From: CAVWTN01 sp963757945
GTDB taxonomy: Bacteria; Vulcanimicrobiota; Vulcanimicrobiia; Vulcanimicrobiales; Vulcanimicrobiaceae
Assembly: GCA_963757945.1 (NCBI GenBank)
Contig: CAVWTN010000002.1
Span: forward strand, 2,294,001 to 2,358,000
DNA: 64,000 nucleotides
Reading direction: 5' to 3'
A program made the translations under genes and the position numbers. This document shows, piece after piece, positions 1 through 8,786 of this stretch; the stretch's first letter is position 1, and every line of letters starts with the position of its first letter. The notes beneath the pieces are model-generated. The model was given only the letters and a program-made list of their open reading frames with translations, made no database searches and was not told the origin of the DNA.

Positions 1-1097
1 CGATCGATCGGCGCGATCGTCTCGCTCACCGGCCGCTTCGCTTCGCTGAAGACCTCGAGGCACTGCAGCAGCGCGATCATGCCGGAATCGGCGAACCAGT
101 TGTCGCGGAAGTAGAAGTGGCCCGAATGTTCGCCCCCAAAGACGATGTCCTCGTCGCGCATCACCTTCTTGATCAGGGAATGCCCGACTTGGGAGCGCAC
201 GGGAACGCCGCCGGCGCGCTCGATCGCTTCGGGGACGCTGCGGCTGCAGATCAAGTTGTAGAGGATCTTCGCGCCCGGGTAGCGCTTGAGCGTGTTGCGG
301 CCGACGAGCGCGGTCACGATGTCGCCGCCGACGAGCGCGCCGCGTTCGTCGACCAGGAACATGCGATCGGCGTCGCCGTCGAACGCGGCGCCGAGATCGC
401 AGCGGTTTTCGAGCACGGCGCGCTGGAGAGCGACCATGTTCTCCGGTTCGATCGGGCTCGCCGGATGGTTCGGAAACGTCCCGTCGAGTTCGAAATAGAG
501 CGGGATCACTTCGCAGGGTAGGTGTGCGAAGACGCTCGGGACCGTCTTCCCCGCCATGCCGTTCCCGGCGTCGATCGCAATCTTCAGCGGCGCGATCTTG
601 GCGGCGTCGATGAACGACAGGCAGTGCGCGGCGAAATCGGAGAGGATCTCTTTCTGCGCGAGCGTGCCGCGCCGCTGGGCCGTGAGGAACCGGCCGCCGG
701 CGACGCGCCGGGCGATCGCCGAAAGGCCCTCGTCGTAGGAAAGCGCCTGCGCGCGTTCGCGCGTGAACTTCATCCCGTTGTATTGCGCGGGGTTGTGCGA
801 GGCCGTGATCATCACGCCGCCGTCGAAGCCGTAGCGTCCGACCGCGAAATAGAGCGCGTCCGTCGAGACTAGGCCGATATCGGTGACGTCGGCGCCGGCA
901 TCGTTCGCGCCGCGCGCGAATGCAGCGAAGAGCGCAACGCCCGAAGGGCGCATATCGCGCCCGACGACGACCGAGCGCATTGCGAACTCGTCGACGAAAG
1001 CCCGGCCGATCGCATACGCGAGATCATCGTTGAGCTCGCTCGGGTAAAGCCCGCGAACGTCGTAGCTCTTGAAAATTGCAGGGAGCGGTGTGGACAT
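1..1097 (-). CDS. Phosphomannomutase/phosphoglucomutase, 3' end outside the window
   Basis: This gene starts at an ATG at 1097 on the minus strand and runs off the left edge, so about 365 N-terminal residues of a family usually near 450-460 are visible. It interconverts hexose 1- and 6-phosphates to supply nucleotide sugars for surface polysaccharides. The catalytic phosphoserine loop TASHNP lies near residue 100, the metal loop DGDADR near 240-245, and the sugar-binding motif GGEHSGH further on. The motif set fits the AlgC/ManB branch, but mannose versus glucose preference cannot be read from it. The gene lies 59 nt downstream of a hydrolase on the same strand and may share its transcript. 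Confidence 0.93.
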   Translation of the reverse strand, partial: MSTPLPAIFKSYDVRGLYPSELNDDLAYAIGRAFVDEFAMRSVVVGRDMRPSGVALFAAFARGANDAGADVTDIGLVSTDALYFAVGRYGFDGGVMITASHNPAQYNGMKFTRERAQALSYDEGLSAIARRVAGGRFLTAQRRGTLAQKEILSDFAAHCLSFIDAAKIAPLKIAIDAGNGMAGKTVPSVFAHLPCEVIPLYFELDGTFPNHPASPIEPENMVALQRAVLENRCDLGAAFDGDADRMFLVDERGALVGGDIVTALVGRNTLKRYPGAKILYNLICSRSVPEAIERAGGVPVRSQVGHSLIKKVMRDEDIVFGGEHSGHFYFRDNWFADSGMIALLQCLEVFSEAKRPVSETIAPID

Positions 1098-1156
1098 GAC
1101 CGCGCGGGGGGTTCGATCTAGCGCACGGGGACCCTCGTGCGAGGCGCGTTCGCAGC

Positions 1157-2209
1157 CTAGGCGTTGAGCGGAGATGCGGGCGCGGCCGCCGTGGGCCATT
1201 CCGTCGTGAGAAACGTCTCGATCGCATCGGCGGTCGCCTCGGGTTCCTCTTCGTGCGGCAGCAGCCCTGAATTCGGAAACGTGCGCAGCGTCGCCTCGCG
1301 CGCCAAGCGCATGTATTCATGCGCGTTGGCAACCGGGTTCGTGCGCGACGCGCGCTCGCCCCAGAGCACGAGAAGCGGCGCCGCGAGGAACGGCAGGTCG
1401 CGCGCGACGTTGCAGTTCAAGAGGTTGCCGACGAAGGCGCCCGCGACGAAACGCGCGCCGGGCTGATGCGTCACCGCGTAATAGTCCGAGATGACCTCCG
1501 GGGTGACCGAGGCGGGGTTCGCGTACGTGAGATTCTCGAGGAACCAGCGCAGCGACGGCGGCGAGCTCAGTCCGTTGAAGAGCGACTCGCCCAGGACCGG
1601 CGTGCGGACGAGCGCCGCGATCGCTTCTTGGGCCACGCTCGGGGAATCGTCCAGGACGCCGGCAAGCCCGGCCGGGGCGATCGTGACGAGGCGGGTGACG
1701 CGATCGGCGGCCCGGGCGGCCGCGCGAATGCAGAATGCTGCGCCGAGCGAGCTGCCGACGACGGTGAGCGGCTCGTCGGAGAATTCGCCGAACGCATCGA
1801 CGAGTTGCTCGACGAAGAGGTCCGCGCCGTAATCGAGGTCGGGCATGTCGGAGAGGCCGCAGCCGAGCAGGTCGATCGCGATGACGCGATGCCGGCGCGC
1901 CAGGAGCGGCGCCAGCTTGCGGTACTCATACGAAGAGGCGCCGGCGTAGATGCCGTGCACCAGGAGGATCGGCGGGCCGCTGCCCAGCTCCGTCGCGAAA
2001 ATCTCGTAGCCGCGCCAGGTCCAGCGCCGGCGCGTGCCGCCGACGTGATTGCGCGGCAGCGCGCTGCTCTCGCGGATGCCCCGGTTGACGACGGCTGCGG
2101 CGCCGGCGAGCCCCGCGAGGGCGCCGGCCGGTCGGGCGAGTTTGCGTAAGCCGTCCAAGAACTTCGACACGCTGCCATCCTTCACGCTGCGGGTGCCTGG
2201 TTCCGTCAT
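1157..2209 (-). CDS. Alpha/beta-fold hydrolase
   Basis: A 350-residue serine hydrolase of unknown substrate. The oxyanion segment VHGIYAG (about 84-90), nucleophile elbow GSSLG with Ser154, and a C-terminal catalytic His in LLPHEEEP (about residue 319) are all visible. The usual acid after beta-7 (WGxxD) is not obvious, because the segment reads WGERASRTNP; the acid may come from another strand. Residues 15-45 are Ala/Gly/Leu-rich and could be an amphipathic or membrane-associated N-terminus, not a clear signal peptide. It is divergent from the downstream GGDEF gene and upstream of the phosphohexomutase on the same strand. Confidence 0.85.
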   Translation of the reverse strand: MTEPGTRSVKDGSVSKFLDGLRKLARPAGALAGLAGAAAVVNRGIRESSALPRNHVGGTRRRWTWRGYEIFATELGSGPPILLVHGIYAGASSYEYRKLAPLLARRHRVIAIDLLGCGLSDMPDLDYGADLFVEQLVDAFGEFSDEPLTVVGSSLGAAFCIRAAARAADRVTRLVTIAPAGLAGVLDDSPSVAQEAIAALVRTPVLGESLFNGLSSPPSLRWFLENLTYANPASVTPEVISDYYAVTHQPGARFVAGAFVGNLLNCNVARDLPFLAAPLLVLWGERASRTNPVANAHEYMRLAREATLRTFPNSGLLPHEEEPEATADAIETFLTTEWPTAAAPASPLNA

Positions 2210-2439
2210 TCCCAGGTATGGAAGCCGTTAGGCCGGATGGCCCCCTCCTTTGCGTCGAAGCGACTACTTTCGGACCAAGGGCAAGGTGATAGCCGAAGCG
2301 TACTTCGGAACAACATCATCCCCCGCGGTGGAACAAGGAACGTTCGCCGCTAAAACCGCCGATACTATAGTCGGTGGATTTTGTATCTGGTCGGCGCCCC
2401 CACGCCGATCCAACGCGGGCAACAATTTAGGAAGCCGAA

Positions 2440-4611
2440 ATGTTCGAACAGCGACCGACCGCCTCAGAGGCGCAAGGATTCCTCGAAGGGGGCGCGAGCG
2501 ATGCACTGCTCGTCGTGAATCCTTCGACGCGGGGATTGCTGTACGTAAACGCCGGGGCGGCCCGGCTCTTCGAAACGCGCGAAGACGAACTCCTCACGCG
2601 CGACGCCGACGACGTGCTCATCGAATTCGCCGACATGACGCCGCGCCGGTTCACGACGCGCGCCGGAACCCGCGGCGGCGATTCGCACGAGGTCGAGGTG
2701 ACGATCGAACCGCTGCGAGCGGGCGCCTTCGTCCGCGTCGGCGCGATGCTCGTGACGATCCGCCCTGTGAAGGCCGCCGTCGCGGTCGCTGCGCCCCTGG
2801 CCGCTCCGGAGCCCGCCAAGCCGGGCCGCCTGGAGCGATTGGAATCTCTCTGGGCGCTGGTCGTGCGCAACGGCTTCGACGACGCCGAGCACGCCGCCGC
2901 GATCCTGCGCGAAGGCGCTCGTGGCCTGGGCTTCGATTCCGGCGTCTTGGCGCGAATCGAAGACGGGGAGAGCGTCACGGAGTTCGCCTCCAACGACGTG
3001 CGCAATCCGGTCGGCGTGCGCGAGCCGCTCGATGAAATCGTCGGGTCCGGCGCGCTCGCGCTCGACCATGTCGTCGCGATCCCCGACGTGCGGGACCACC
3101 TCGAATCCGCGCGCAACCCGGCGGTCGCCGCCGAAGGGCTGCGCTCGTACATGGCCGCGCCGTTTCGCGTGGGCGAAGTGCAATGGTTGCTGACGCTCTC
3201 CTCGACCGAGCCGCGCATCATGCCGTTCGGCCCGGACGATCTGCATTACGTGGAGTTCCTGGTCGACGCATTCGCGCGGATCGTGCGCCGTCGCGACAGC
3301 GACGCGCACATCAAGGCGCTCGCCTTCTCCGACGCGTTGACGAGCCTGCCGAATCGGGCCGCGCTCTTCGAGCGCCTCGACGAGGCGCTCGCGGCGGCCG
3401 AACGCCATCGGCGGCGCTGCGCGGTGATGTTCCTGGACGTCGACGGTTTCAAGGCGGTCAACGACACCGTGGGACACCACGCGGGCGATAAGGTGCTCGC
3501 CGAGATGGCGCAACGCCTGCGCGGCACGCTCCGTCGCGAGGAGTACATCGGACGCCTGGGCGGGGACGAGTTCGCGATCATCCTGCCGCAGGTCACGGCC
3601 CGCGAGGAGATCGAGCAGGTCGCGCAGCGGATCGGGCAGGTCCTGGCGTTCCCCTTCGTCGTCGATCACTACCGCTTCGCGCTCTCGGCCAGCATCGGCG
3701 TCGCGATCTACCCGAACGATGCCGCCGGCCGCGACGACTTGCTCGCCTGCGCCGATGCTGCGATGTATTCGGCGAAGGAGGCCGGGCGCGCGCGCATCCA
3801 TTTCCACGACGAGTTGAGCGCCGACGAACTCGCGACGCCCGCGCTCGGGCGGCGCGGCGAGCTCTCGTTCGATCCGTTCGACATCGGATACTTGCTGTGC
3901 TATCAGCCGGTCCTGGATTTCAAGACGAACGCGGTGGTGAGCGCCGAAGCGCTGATCCGCCGCGTGCACCCGTATCATGGATTGCTCGCGCCCGAACGAA
4001 TCCTCACGAGCGTGCGCGACAAGGCCGCGCGCCGCGCGCTCGATCGCTGGGTCATGCGCGAGGCCGCGACGCAGACGCGGGCGTGGCACATCGCGGGCAA
4101 GTCGCTGCGCGTCGAAGTGAACCTCGCGAGCTTTGATCCCGGCGAGTTCGAAGAGCTGCTCGCGGACGATACGCACACGATCGATTTCTCGCATGTGTGC
4201 CTTGAGATTCCGGCGTCGCTGCTGCGCGGCGACGAGATCGCGCTCGCGCGCTTCCTCGAGCTGTGCCGCTCGCGCAAGATCACGATCAGCCTGGACAACT
4301 TCGACGGGGGGCTCGGCCTGATGCAGGCGCTCGCGCCCTACCCGATCGACACCCTGAAATTGGACCGGACGCTGGTGGAGAGCTTGACCCAGAGCCGGAC
4401 TGCCCAAGCGGTCGTCGAAGGAACGGTCCTTGTGGCACGAGCTTTGGGCTGGCGCGTCATCGCCAAGGGAGTCGAATCCGCCGCGCAGCGGGAGATGCTG
4501 GCGACGCTCGGCTGCGACGGGATCCAGGGGTTCGTCGTCGCGCACCCGATGACGGCGCTCGATTTTGGAAATTGGCTGAACTTGCATCGCGTCGGAACGC
4601 CGCCCGCATAG
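2440..4611 (+). CDS. PAS-GAF-GGDEF-EAL signalling protein with degenerate EAL domain
   Basis: A 723-residue soluble cyclic-di-GMP protein. A PAS-like sensor (about 17-108) is followed by a GAF-like region (about 125-285), a GGDEF domain with intact GGDEF at 374-378, and an EAL domain starting with E503-A-L. The inhibitory-site motif upstream of GGDEF reads RxxE in place of RxxD. In the EAL domain several catalytic positions are changed: EGVE is KGVE (Lys676), DDFGTG is DNFDGG, and the LEITES-type motif is LEIPAS. It is therefore likely a diguanylate cyclase with a non-catalytic, perhaps c-di-GMP-sensing, EAL domain. AGGA at 2429-2432 supports the ATG. Confidence 0.93.
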   Translation: MFEQRPTASEAQGFLEGGASDALLVVNPSTRGLLYVNAGAARLFETREDELLTRDADDVLIEFADMTPRRFTTRAGTRGGDSHEVEVTIEPLRAGAFVRVGAMLVTIRPVKAAVAVAAPLAAPEPAKPGRLERLESLWALVVRNGFDDAEHAAAILREGARGLGFDSGVLARIEDGESVTEFASNDVRNPVGVREPLDEIVGSGALALDHVVAIPDVRDHLESARNPAVAAEGLRSYMAAPFRVGEVQWLLTLSSTEPRIMPFGPDDLHYVEFLVDAFARIVRRRDSDAHIKALAFSDALTSLPNRAALFERLDEALAAAERHRRRCAVMFLDVDGFKAVNDTVGHHAGDKVLAEMAQRLRGTLRREEYIGRLGGDEFAIILPQVTAREEIEQVAQRIGQVLAFPFVVDHYRFALSASIGVAIYPNDAAGRDDLLACADAAMYSAKEAGRARIHFHDELSADELATPALGRRGELSFDPFDIGYLLCYQPVLDFKTNAVVSAEALIRRVHPYHGLLAPERILTSVRDKAARRALDRWVMREAATQTRAWHIAGKSLRVEVNLASFDPGEFEELLADDTHTIDFSHVCLEIPASLLRGDEIALARFLELCRSRKITISLDNFDGGLGLMQALAPYPIDTLKLDRTLVESLTQSRTAQAVVEGTVLVARALGWRVIAKGVESAAQREMLATLGCDGIQGFVVAHPMTALDFGNWLNLHRVGTPPA

Positions 4612-5030
4612 CGCGCGGGGTCCGGGCGCTCGCCTTCGGCGCGGTCCTCGCGTTGGGCGGGAGCCTCGCCTTCGGCGCGGGCGCCGCCCGCGCCGCGAGC
4701 CCGGTCCCGGCCACGGACTGTGCCGCGAACCCGCGCGACCGCATCATCCTCTCGGCCGACACCGCGGATCCGGACGTCTTCGTCTGGGACGATCAGGTGC
4801 GCTTGGTCGAGTATTCGCTCGGCCAATGGGCCGACACGCGCTCCATCATGGTGCACACGGTCCTCGCCCACCCCGGCACGCAAGCCGTCGTCCTGGCCTG
4901 CCTTCACGGGGCCGTCCACGCGCGGTATGCGGCCGTCGATGAAGACGCGGTCCGCCTGCGGCTGACGTCGGGACCCTACCGCGGGCGCTTCGGCTGGGTC
5001 TCCTCGCGGGACGTTCACCCCGCGCGCTGA
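4572..5030 (+). CDS. Small secreted protein with SH3-like domain
   Basis: A protein of about 152 residues beginning at a TTG inside the 3' end of the GGDEF-EAL gene. The N-terminus has Arg residues followed by a hydrophobic Ala/Leu/Gly stretch ending in an Ala-rich cleavage region, consistent with a signal peptide. The mature part has two Cys residues and a C-terminal segment ending GRFGWVSSRDVH that resembles a bacterial SH3 domain fold. The start is uncertain because there is no ATG and no good Shine-Dalgarno site, but the hydrophobic leader and codon bias argue for coding. No specific function is assigned. Confidence 0.6.
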   Translation: MAELASRRNAARIARGVRALAFGAVLALGGSLAFGAGAARAASPVPATDCAANPRDRIILSADTADPDVFVWDDQVRLVEYSLGQWADTRSIMVHTVLAHPGTQAVVLACLHGAVHARYAAVDEDAVRLRLTSGPYRGRFGWVSSRDVHPAR

Positions 5031-5041
5031 CGCGCGACTCT

Positions 5042-5065
5042 CGCGCGGGCGCGCGCGCCCGCGCG
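5042..5065. repeat. Perfect 24-bp GC-only palindrome
   Basis: A perfect palindrome made only of G and C, largely alternating CG, lies 12 nt after the stop of the SH3-like gene. It could form a very stable hairpin that stops transcription or a Z-DNA-prone tract. It has no following T-run, so it is not a canonical intrinsic terminator. Confidence 0.7.
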
Positions 5066-5258
5066 CGCGGACGGGCGCGAGGCAGCCCTGACGGCGCTGC
5101 GAGGCGCCGCTTCTTGGACAATCGGATAGAGCATCCGGCACTGAGCCGGCCACTTCGCTAATCCACCCGCCCTGGAATACACGGGGTGCGAACCGCCACT
5201 ATCATGCCTTGTCCATTTGTCGATACTGCGAACGACTCTCAACCGCTAACTTTTGGGC

Positions 5259-6509
5259 ATGGACAAAATCAATGCCGGCGATACCGCCTGGGTTCTAGCG
5301 TCCGCAGCACTCGTCATGTTGATGACTCCGGGACTGGGGTTTTTCTACGGCGGGTTGGTTCGGAAGAAGAACGTTCTCTCGACCGTCATGCACAGCTTTT
5401 TCATCCTGTGCTTGATCAGCGTGCAGTGGGTCCTTTGGGGATACTCTCTCGCTTTCGGCCCCGACGTCAAAGGTTGGGGCATCATCGGCGACCTCTCGTG
5501 GGTCGGCCTGAACAACGTCACGCTCGCGCCGAATAAAGATTACGCGGCGACGATCCCCCACCAAGCGTATATGGTCTTCCAAATGATGTTCGCCGTCATC
5601 ACGCCGGCGCTCATCACCGGTGCGTTCGCCGAGCGCAAGCGCTTCAAGGCGTTCGTGATTTTCAGTCTTCTCTGGGCTACGTTCGTGTACGATCCGATCG
5701 CACATTGGGTGTGGGGCGCAGGCGCGAGCCAAGGCTGGCTCAATAAGCTGGGCGCGCTCGACTTCGCAGGCGGCACGGTCGTCCATATTTCCTCAGGCGT
5801 CTCGGCGCTGGTCGCGGCCTACGTGCTGGGCAAGCGCATCAACCATTCGGAAGGCGAGTCGCCGGGCGAACCTCACGATCTCACGATGGTCATTCTCGGT
5901 ACGGCGCTGCTGTGGTTCGGCTGGTTCGGTTTCAACGCCGGCAGCGCGCTGGCCGCGAACGGTCTGGCAACCTCGGCATTCGTCAACACGAACACGGCCG
6001 CCGCGATGGCAGCACTCACGTGGCTGACGATCGGCTGGATGCACAAAGGGACGCCGAGCGTCGCCGGGGCTTGCGCCGGCGCCGTCGCGGGGCTCGTGGC
6101 CATCACGCCGGCCGCCGGTTTCGTCACGCCGGCAGCGTCGATCATCATCGGCCTCATCGTCGCAGTCGTCTGCTACGGAGCAGTGCTGCTGCGCGACAAG
6201 ATGAACGTCGACGACGCGCTCGACGTGTGGGCCGTCCACGGCGTCGGCGGCACGGTCGGCGCGCTCCTCACCGGTCTGTTCGCAACGACGACGATCAACT
6301 CCGGTGGGGCGAACGGCTTGCTCTACGGCAATCCGCACCAACTCGTCGTGCAAGCGATCGCCGTCGGCGCTTCGTGGCTCTACGCGGCGGTCGCCACCTG
6401 GATCATCCTCAAAGTGGTCTCGCTCTTCGTCCCGCTGCGGGTCGAGGAAAAAGAAGAAGCGATGGGTCTGGATCTTTCGCAGCACGCCGAGCCTGCGTAC
6501 GGCTCGTAA
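5259..6509 (+). CDS. amtB: Ammonium transporter (Amt/MEP/Rh family)
   Basis: A 416-residue inner-membrane ammonium channel with about 11 transmembrane segments. The family signature is present (DFAGGTVVHISSGVSAL), as are FGWFGFNAGSAL and the second pore histidine in AVHGVGGTVGAL, so both twin-His positions are retained. The start chosen is ATG 5259; a TTG two codons upstream is possible. There is no adjacent glnB/glnK gene, which is often cotranscribed with amtB; a 44-codon membrane peptide follows instead. Confidence 0.96.
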   Translation: MDKINAGDTAWVLASAALVMLMTPGLGFFYGGLVRKKNVLSTVMHSFFILCLISVQWVLWGYSLAFGPDVKGWGIIGDLSWVGLNNVTLAPNKDYAATIPHQAYMVFQMMFAVITPALITGAFAERKRFKAFVIFSLLWATFVYDPIAHWVWGAGASQGWLNKLGALDFAGGTVVHISSGVSALVAAYVLGKRINHSEGESPGEPHDLTMVILGTALLWFGWFGFNAGSALAANGLATSAFVNTNTAAAMAALTWLTIGWMHKGTPSVAGACAGAVAGLVAITPAAGFVTPAASIIIGLIVAVVCYGAVLLRDKMNVDDALDVWAVHGVGGTVGALLTGLFATTTINSGGANGLLYGNPHQLVVQAIAVGASWLYAAVATWIILKVVSLFVPLRVEEKEEAMGLDLSQHAEPAYGS

Positions 6510-6539
6510 TCACTCGACGTCATAGGAAGGTTGTTCTCG

Positions 6540-6674
6540 ATGGAAATCGCCGTCGCTCTGGTCTCGTTCTTCGTGCTCTTCGGCGCCTGGATGGTTCTGC
6601 CGTCATCGCCGCGGTCGAAGGCGGTGTCCGCGCCGCACGCCAAGCTCGACGTCGCCAAGCGCAGCGCGGCTTAG
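6540..6674 (+). CDS. Small single-span membrane protein downstream of amtB
   Basis: A 44-codon open reading frame starting at ATG 6540, preceded by a strong AGGAAGG Shine-Dalgarno sequence at 6523-6529. Residues 3-20 are a continuous hydrophobic helix (IAVALVSFFVLFGAWMVL), and the tail is basic (SPRSK, AKLDVAKRSAA). The gap to amtB is about 30 nt, so it is probably cotranscribed and may be a small partner of the ammonium channel, but that is inference from position. No family is recognised. Confidence 0.65.
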   Translation: MEIAVALVSFFVLFGAWMVLPSSPRSKAVSAPHAKLDVAKRSAA

Positions 6675-6725
6675 CGCGGCGGCGGGCCGCGCGCCCTCAA
6701 CCTCGCGCGGCCGCATAGTACCACG

Positions 6726-6780
6726 GACAAGGACCTGGGGTGCGCTAGCTCACTAGGGCTACTGCCCCCCGGTCCTTGTC
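6726..6780. repeat. Long inverted repeat between the amtB unit and the porin gene
   Basis: Arms of 10 nt (6726-6735, GACAAGGACC, and 6771-6780, GGTCCTTGTC) pair perfectly. After one mismatch the pairing continues with GGGG (6737-6740) against CCCC (6766-6769). The loop of about 25 nt contains further short self-complementarity. No T-run follows on the plus strand, so it is either a leader structure of the porin mRNA, whose start is 28 nt downstream, or a Rho-independent-like stop lacking the U-tract. It matches no riboswitch class that I recognise. Confidence 0.7.
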
Positions 6781-6807
6781 ACGCGCTCAACACCGAAAGG
6801 AGACTCG

Positions 6808-7971
6808 TTGTCCTTACGAATCTTAGCGGCTAGCGCTGCGTTCCTCGCTGTGGGAACCTTCGCCGCGATCGTGCCGGTGAACGCCGCCGATCAAGCCGCT
6901 CCAGTTCCAGCCGCGTCCGCAACTCCGGCTGCGGCGCCGACCGCAACCCCCGCACCCGCCCCTTCGCCGACCCCGAAAGACTGGGTCGTCGGCGGCTTCG
7001 CCGATGCCTCGTTCAGCCACCTCAGCGGCTACAACGGATCGATTCCCGGCCGCGTGTTCGACACCGCGAACAACTATCCCAACTTGCAGACGCTCAACGG
7101 GACCCTTGTGAAGAATGGGACGATCAGCGGCAAGTTGGAAGTGAATCTCGGTTCGGACGCGGACGTGATTCGCTCGTTCGGCCAGCCGGCGAACACCGGC
7201 TTCAACATCACGCAGCTCTACGTCGGATATACGAGCGGAGAATTCGCGCTCACGGCCGGGAAGTTCGTCACGTTCGCCGGTGAGGAGTACATCCGCAGCG
7301 GCGACGACTACAACTTCTCGCGTTCGTACTTATTCGGCTTCGCGATCCCGTTCACGCACACGGGCGTTCGCGTCGGCTACACTCCCTCGTCGAAAGTCGC
7401 GCTCACCGTGGGCGTGAACAGAGGCTGGGATGCCGTCGTGAACTCGACGCCCGGCGGGAAGGCGTTCGAGGGCAACCTCGCGCTCAACCCGACCGACAAG
7501 CTCGGCCTCACGGCGACCGTCTACACGGGCACGGAACCTAGCTCCTGGGGCAGCTCCGTGAACGGCGCGCGCAACCTGCTCGACCTCGTCGGCACGTATA
7601 AGGCGACGAGCAAATTGACCATCGTCGGCAACTACGATACGGCCAGCCAAAAGAACGCGTTCACCGACGTCACCGGGACCGTCGGGGCCGGCGATGCAAA
7701 CTGGAACGGTTTCGCCGGCTACCTGAACTACCAAATCGACCCCAAGCTCTCGGCAACGCTCCGCGGCGAAGTCTTCAGCGATCCTCAGGGCTATCGCACC
7801 GGATTCGCGCAAGTGCTGCACGAGGGAACGGCGACGCTCGGATACGCGCCGTCGGCTCCGCTCCTGTTCCGTCTGGAATATCGCGCGGACCACTCGTCCC
7901 AGCCCACGTTCGGGAACCTCGACAGCACGTCGCAAAACACGATCGCGGCGGAAGGGATCGTGAAGTTCTAA
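6808..7971 (+). CDS. Outer-membrane porin-like beta-barrel
   Basis: A 387-residue protein starting at TTG 6808, five nt after a strong AAGGAG. A signal peptide occupies about residues 1-27 (cleavage near VNAA), followed by an Ala/Pro/Thr-rich linker to about residue 56. The remainder is alternating-hydrophobicity beta-barrel sequence, and the protein ends in a C-terminal Phe (VKF), a typical outer-membrane insertion signal. It resembles porins of the BBP2/OprB-like type. Lying directly after amtB, it may serve diffusion of small nitrogen compounds, which is only a positional inference. The 3' end overlaps the convergent btuD gene by 4 nt. Confidence 0.85.
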   Translation: MSLRILAASAAFLAVGTFAAIVPVNAADQAAPVPAASATPAAAPTATPAPAPSPTPKDWVVGGFADASFSHLSGYNGSIPGRVFDTANNYPNLQTLNGTLVKNGTISGKLEVNLGSDADVIRSFGQPANTGFNITQLYVGYTSGEFALTAGKFVTFAGEEYIRSGDDYNFSRSYLFGFAIPFTHTGVRVGYTPSSKVALTVGVNRGWDAVVNSTPGGKAFEGNLALNPTDKLGLTATVYTGTEPSSWGSSVNGARNLLDLVGTYKATSKLTIVGNYDTASQKNAFTDVTGTVGAGDANWNGFAGYLNYQIDPKLSATLRGEVFSDPQGYRTGFAQVLHEGTATLGYAPSAPLLFRLEYRADHSSQPTFGNLDSTSQNTIAAEGIVKF

Positions 7972-8786
7972 TCCCCCGCGGACAAACGGTCTAGCGGCAA
8001 CGCGGACCGCGCCGCCAGGGAACGCGGGACGATCCGCCGGCCGCCTTCGAGTTCGATGAAATCGACATCGATCCCGAAGGCCCGGCGGATCGTTTCGCGT
8101 TCCAGCGCCTCGCGCGGCGGCCCGAACGCGAGCAGCGTGCCCTCGCCGAGCACCGCGATGCGATCGGCGAGCGAGGCCGCCTCATTCAAGTCGTGCAGCA
8201 CGACCACGAGCGCCGTGCCGCCGCGAGCGAGCTTGCGCAGCAGCGCGAGCATCTCGAGCGCCACGCGCAGATCCAGGTGGCTCGTGGGCTCGTCGAGCAG
8301 CACGAGTCCGGCGCCTTGCGCGAGCGCGAGCGCGAGCCAGACGCGCTGGCGTTCCCCGGAACTGAGCGACTCGACGCTGCGGGCGGCGTAGCCGTCGAGA
8401 CCCACGCGCGCGAGCGCCCCATCGACCGCGATCGTGTCGAGTTCGCTCCAGGTCCAATCCCACCAGGGGCGGTGCGCGAAGCGGCCCATCAGCGCGACCT
8501 CGCGCACGGTGAGGTTCGCCGGCGTCTCGAGGTCGCCGCCGAGCGCCGCGATGCGCCGGGCCCGTTCGCTCGGCGCGAGCGCCGAGGGCGCGACGCCGTC
8601 GAACGCGATCGCCCCCGCGGCCACGGGGATCTGTCCGGCGAGCGCGCGCAGCAGCGTCGTCTTGCCGGCGCCGTTGGCCCCGACGATCGCAACGCACTCG
8701 CCCGGCCGCACGTCGAAGCTGACGCGGTCGAGCAAGGTGCGTCCGCCGATCTGAAGGCGCAGGTCGCGGACGGTCAGGTCCCCCAC
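7968..8786 (-). CDS. btuD: Cobalamin ABC transporter ATP-binding protein
   Basis: A 272-residue ATPase of the FecE/BtuD type. Walker A (GANGAGKTT), signature LSSGERQR, Walker B (LVLLDEP) and the switch His in VLHDLN are all visible. The start is a GTG at 8786, with GAGG upstream, overlapping the permease gene by 13 nt, which suggests translational coupling. Assignment to B12, as opposed to iron chelates, rests on the B12 riboswitch ahead of this operon. Protein family alone would not distinguish the two. Confidence 0.9.
   Translation of the reverse strand: MGDLTVRDLRLQIGGRTLLDRVSFDVRPGECVAIVGANGAGKTTLLRALAGQIPVAAGAIAFDGVAPSALAPSERARRIAALGGDLETPANLTVREVALMGRFAHRPWWDWTWSELDTIAVDGALARVGLDGYAARSVESLSSGERQRVWLALALAQGAGLVLLDEPTSHLDLRVALEMLALLRKLARGGTALVVVLHDLNEAASLADRIAVLGEGTLLAFGPPREALERETIRRAFGIDVDFIELEGGRRIVPRSLAARSALPLDRLSAGD

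Noticed and set aside
117..872. Plus-strand frames over the phosphohexomutase
   Set aside because: They are antisense to a gene with intact catalytic motifs and have no domain features.
1319..2149. 276-codon plus-strand frame over the hydrolase
   Set aside because: Antisense shadow rich in Arg/Ala; the minus-strand protein has a full hydrolase motif set.
6726..6780. Known riboswitch (c-di-GMP, glnA or similar) before the porin
   Set aside because: The conserved cores of those classes are absent; only a simple extended stem is visible.
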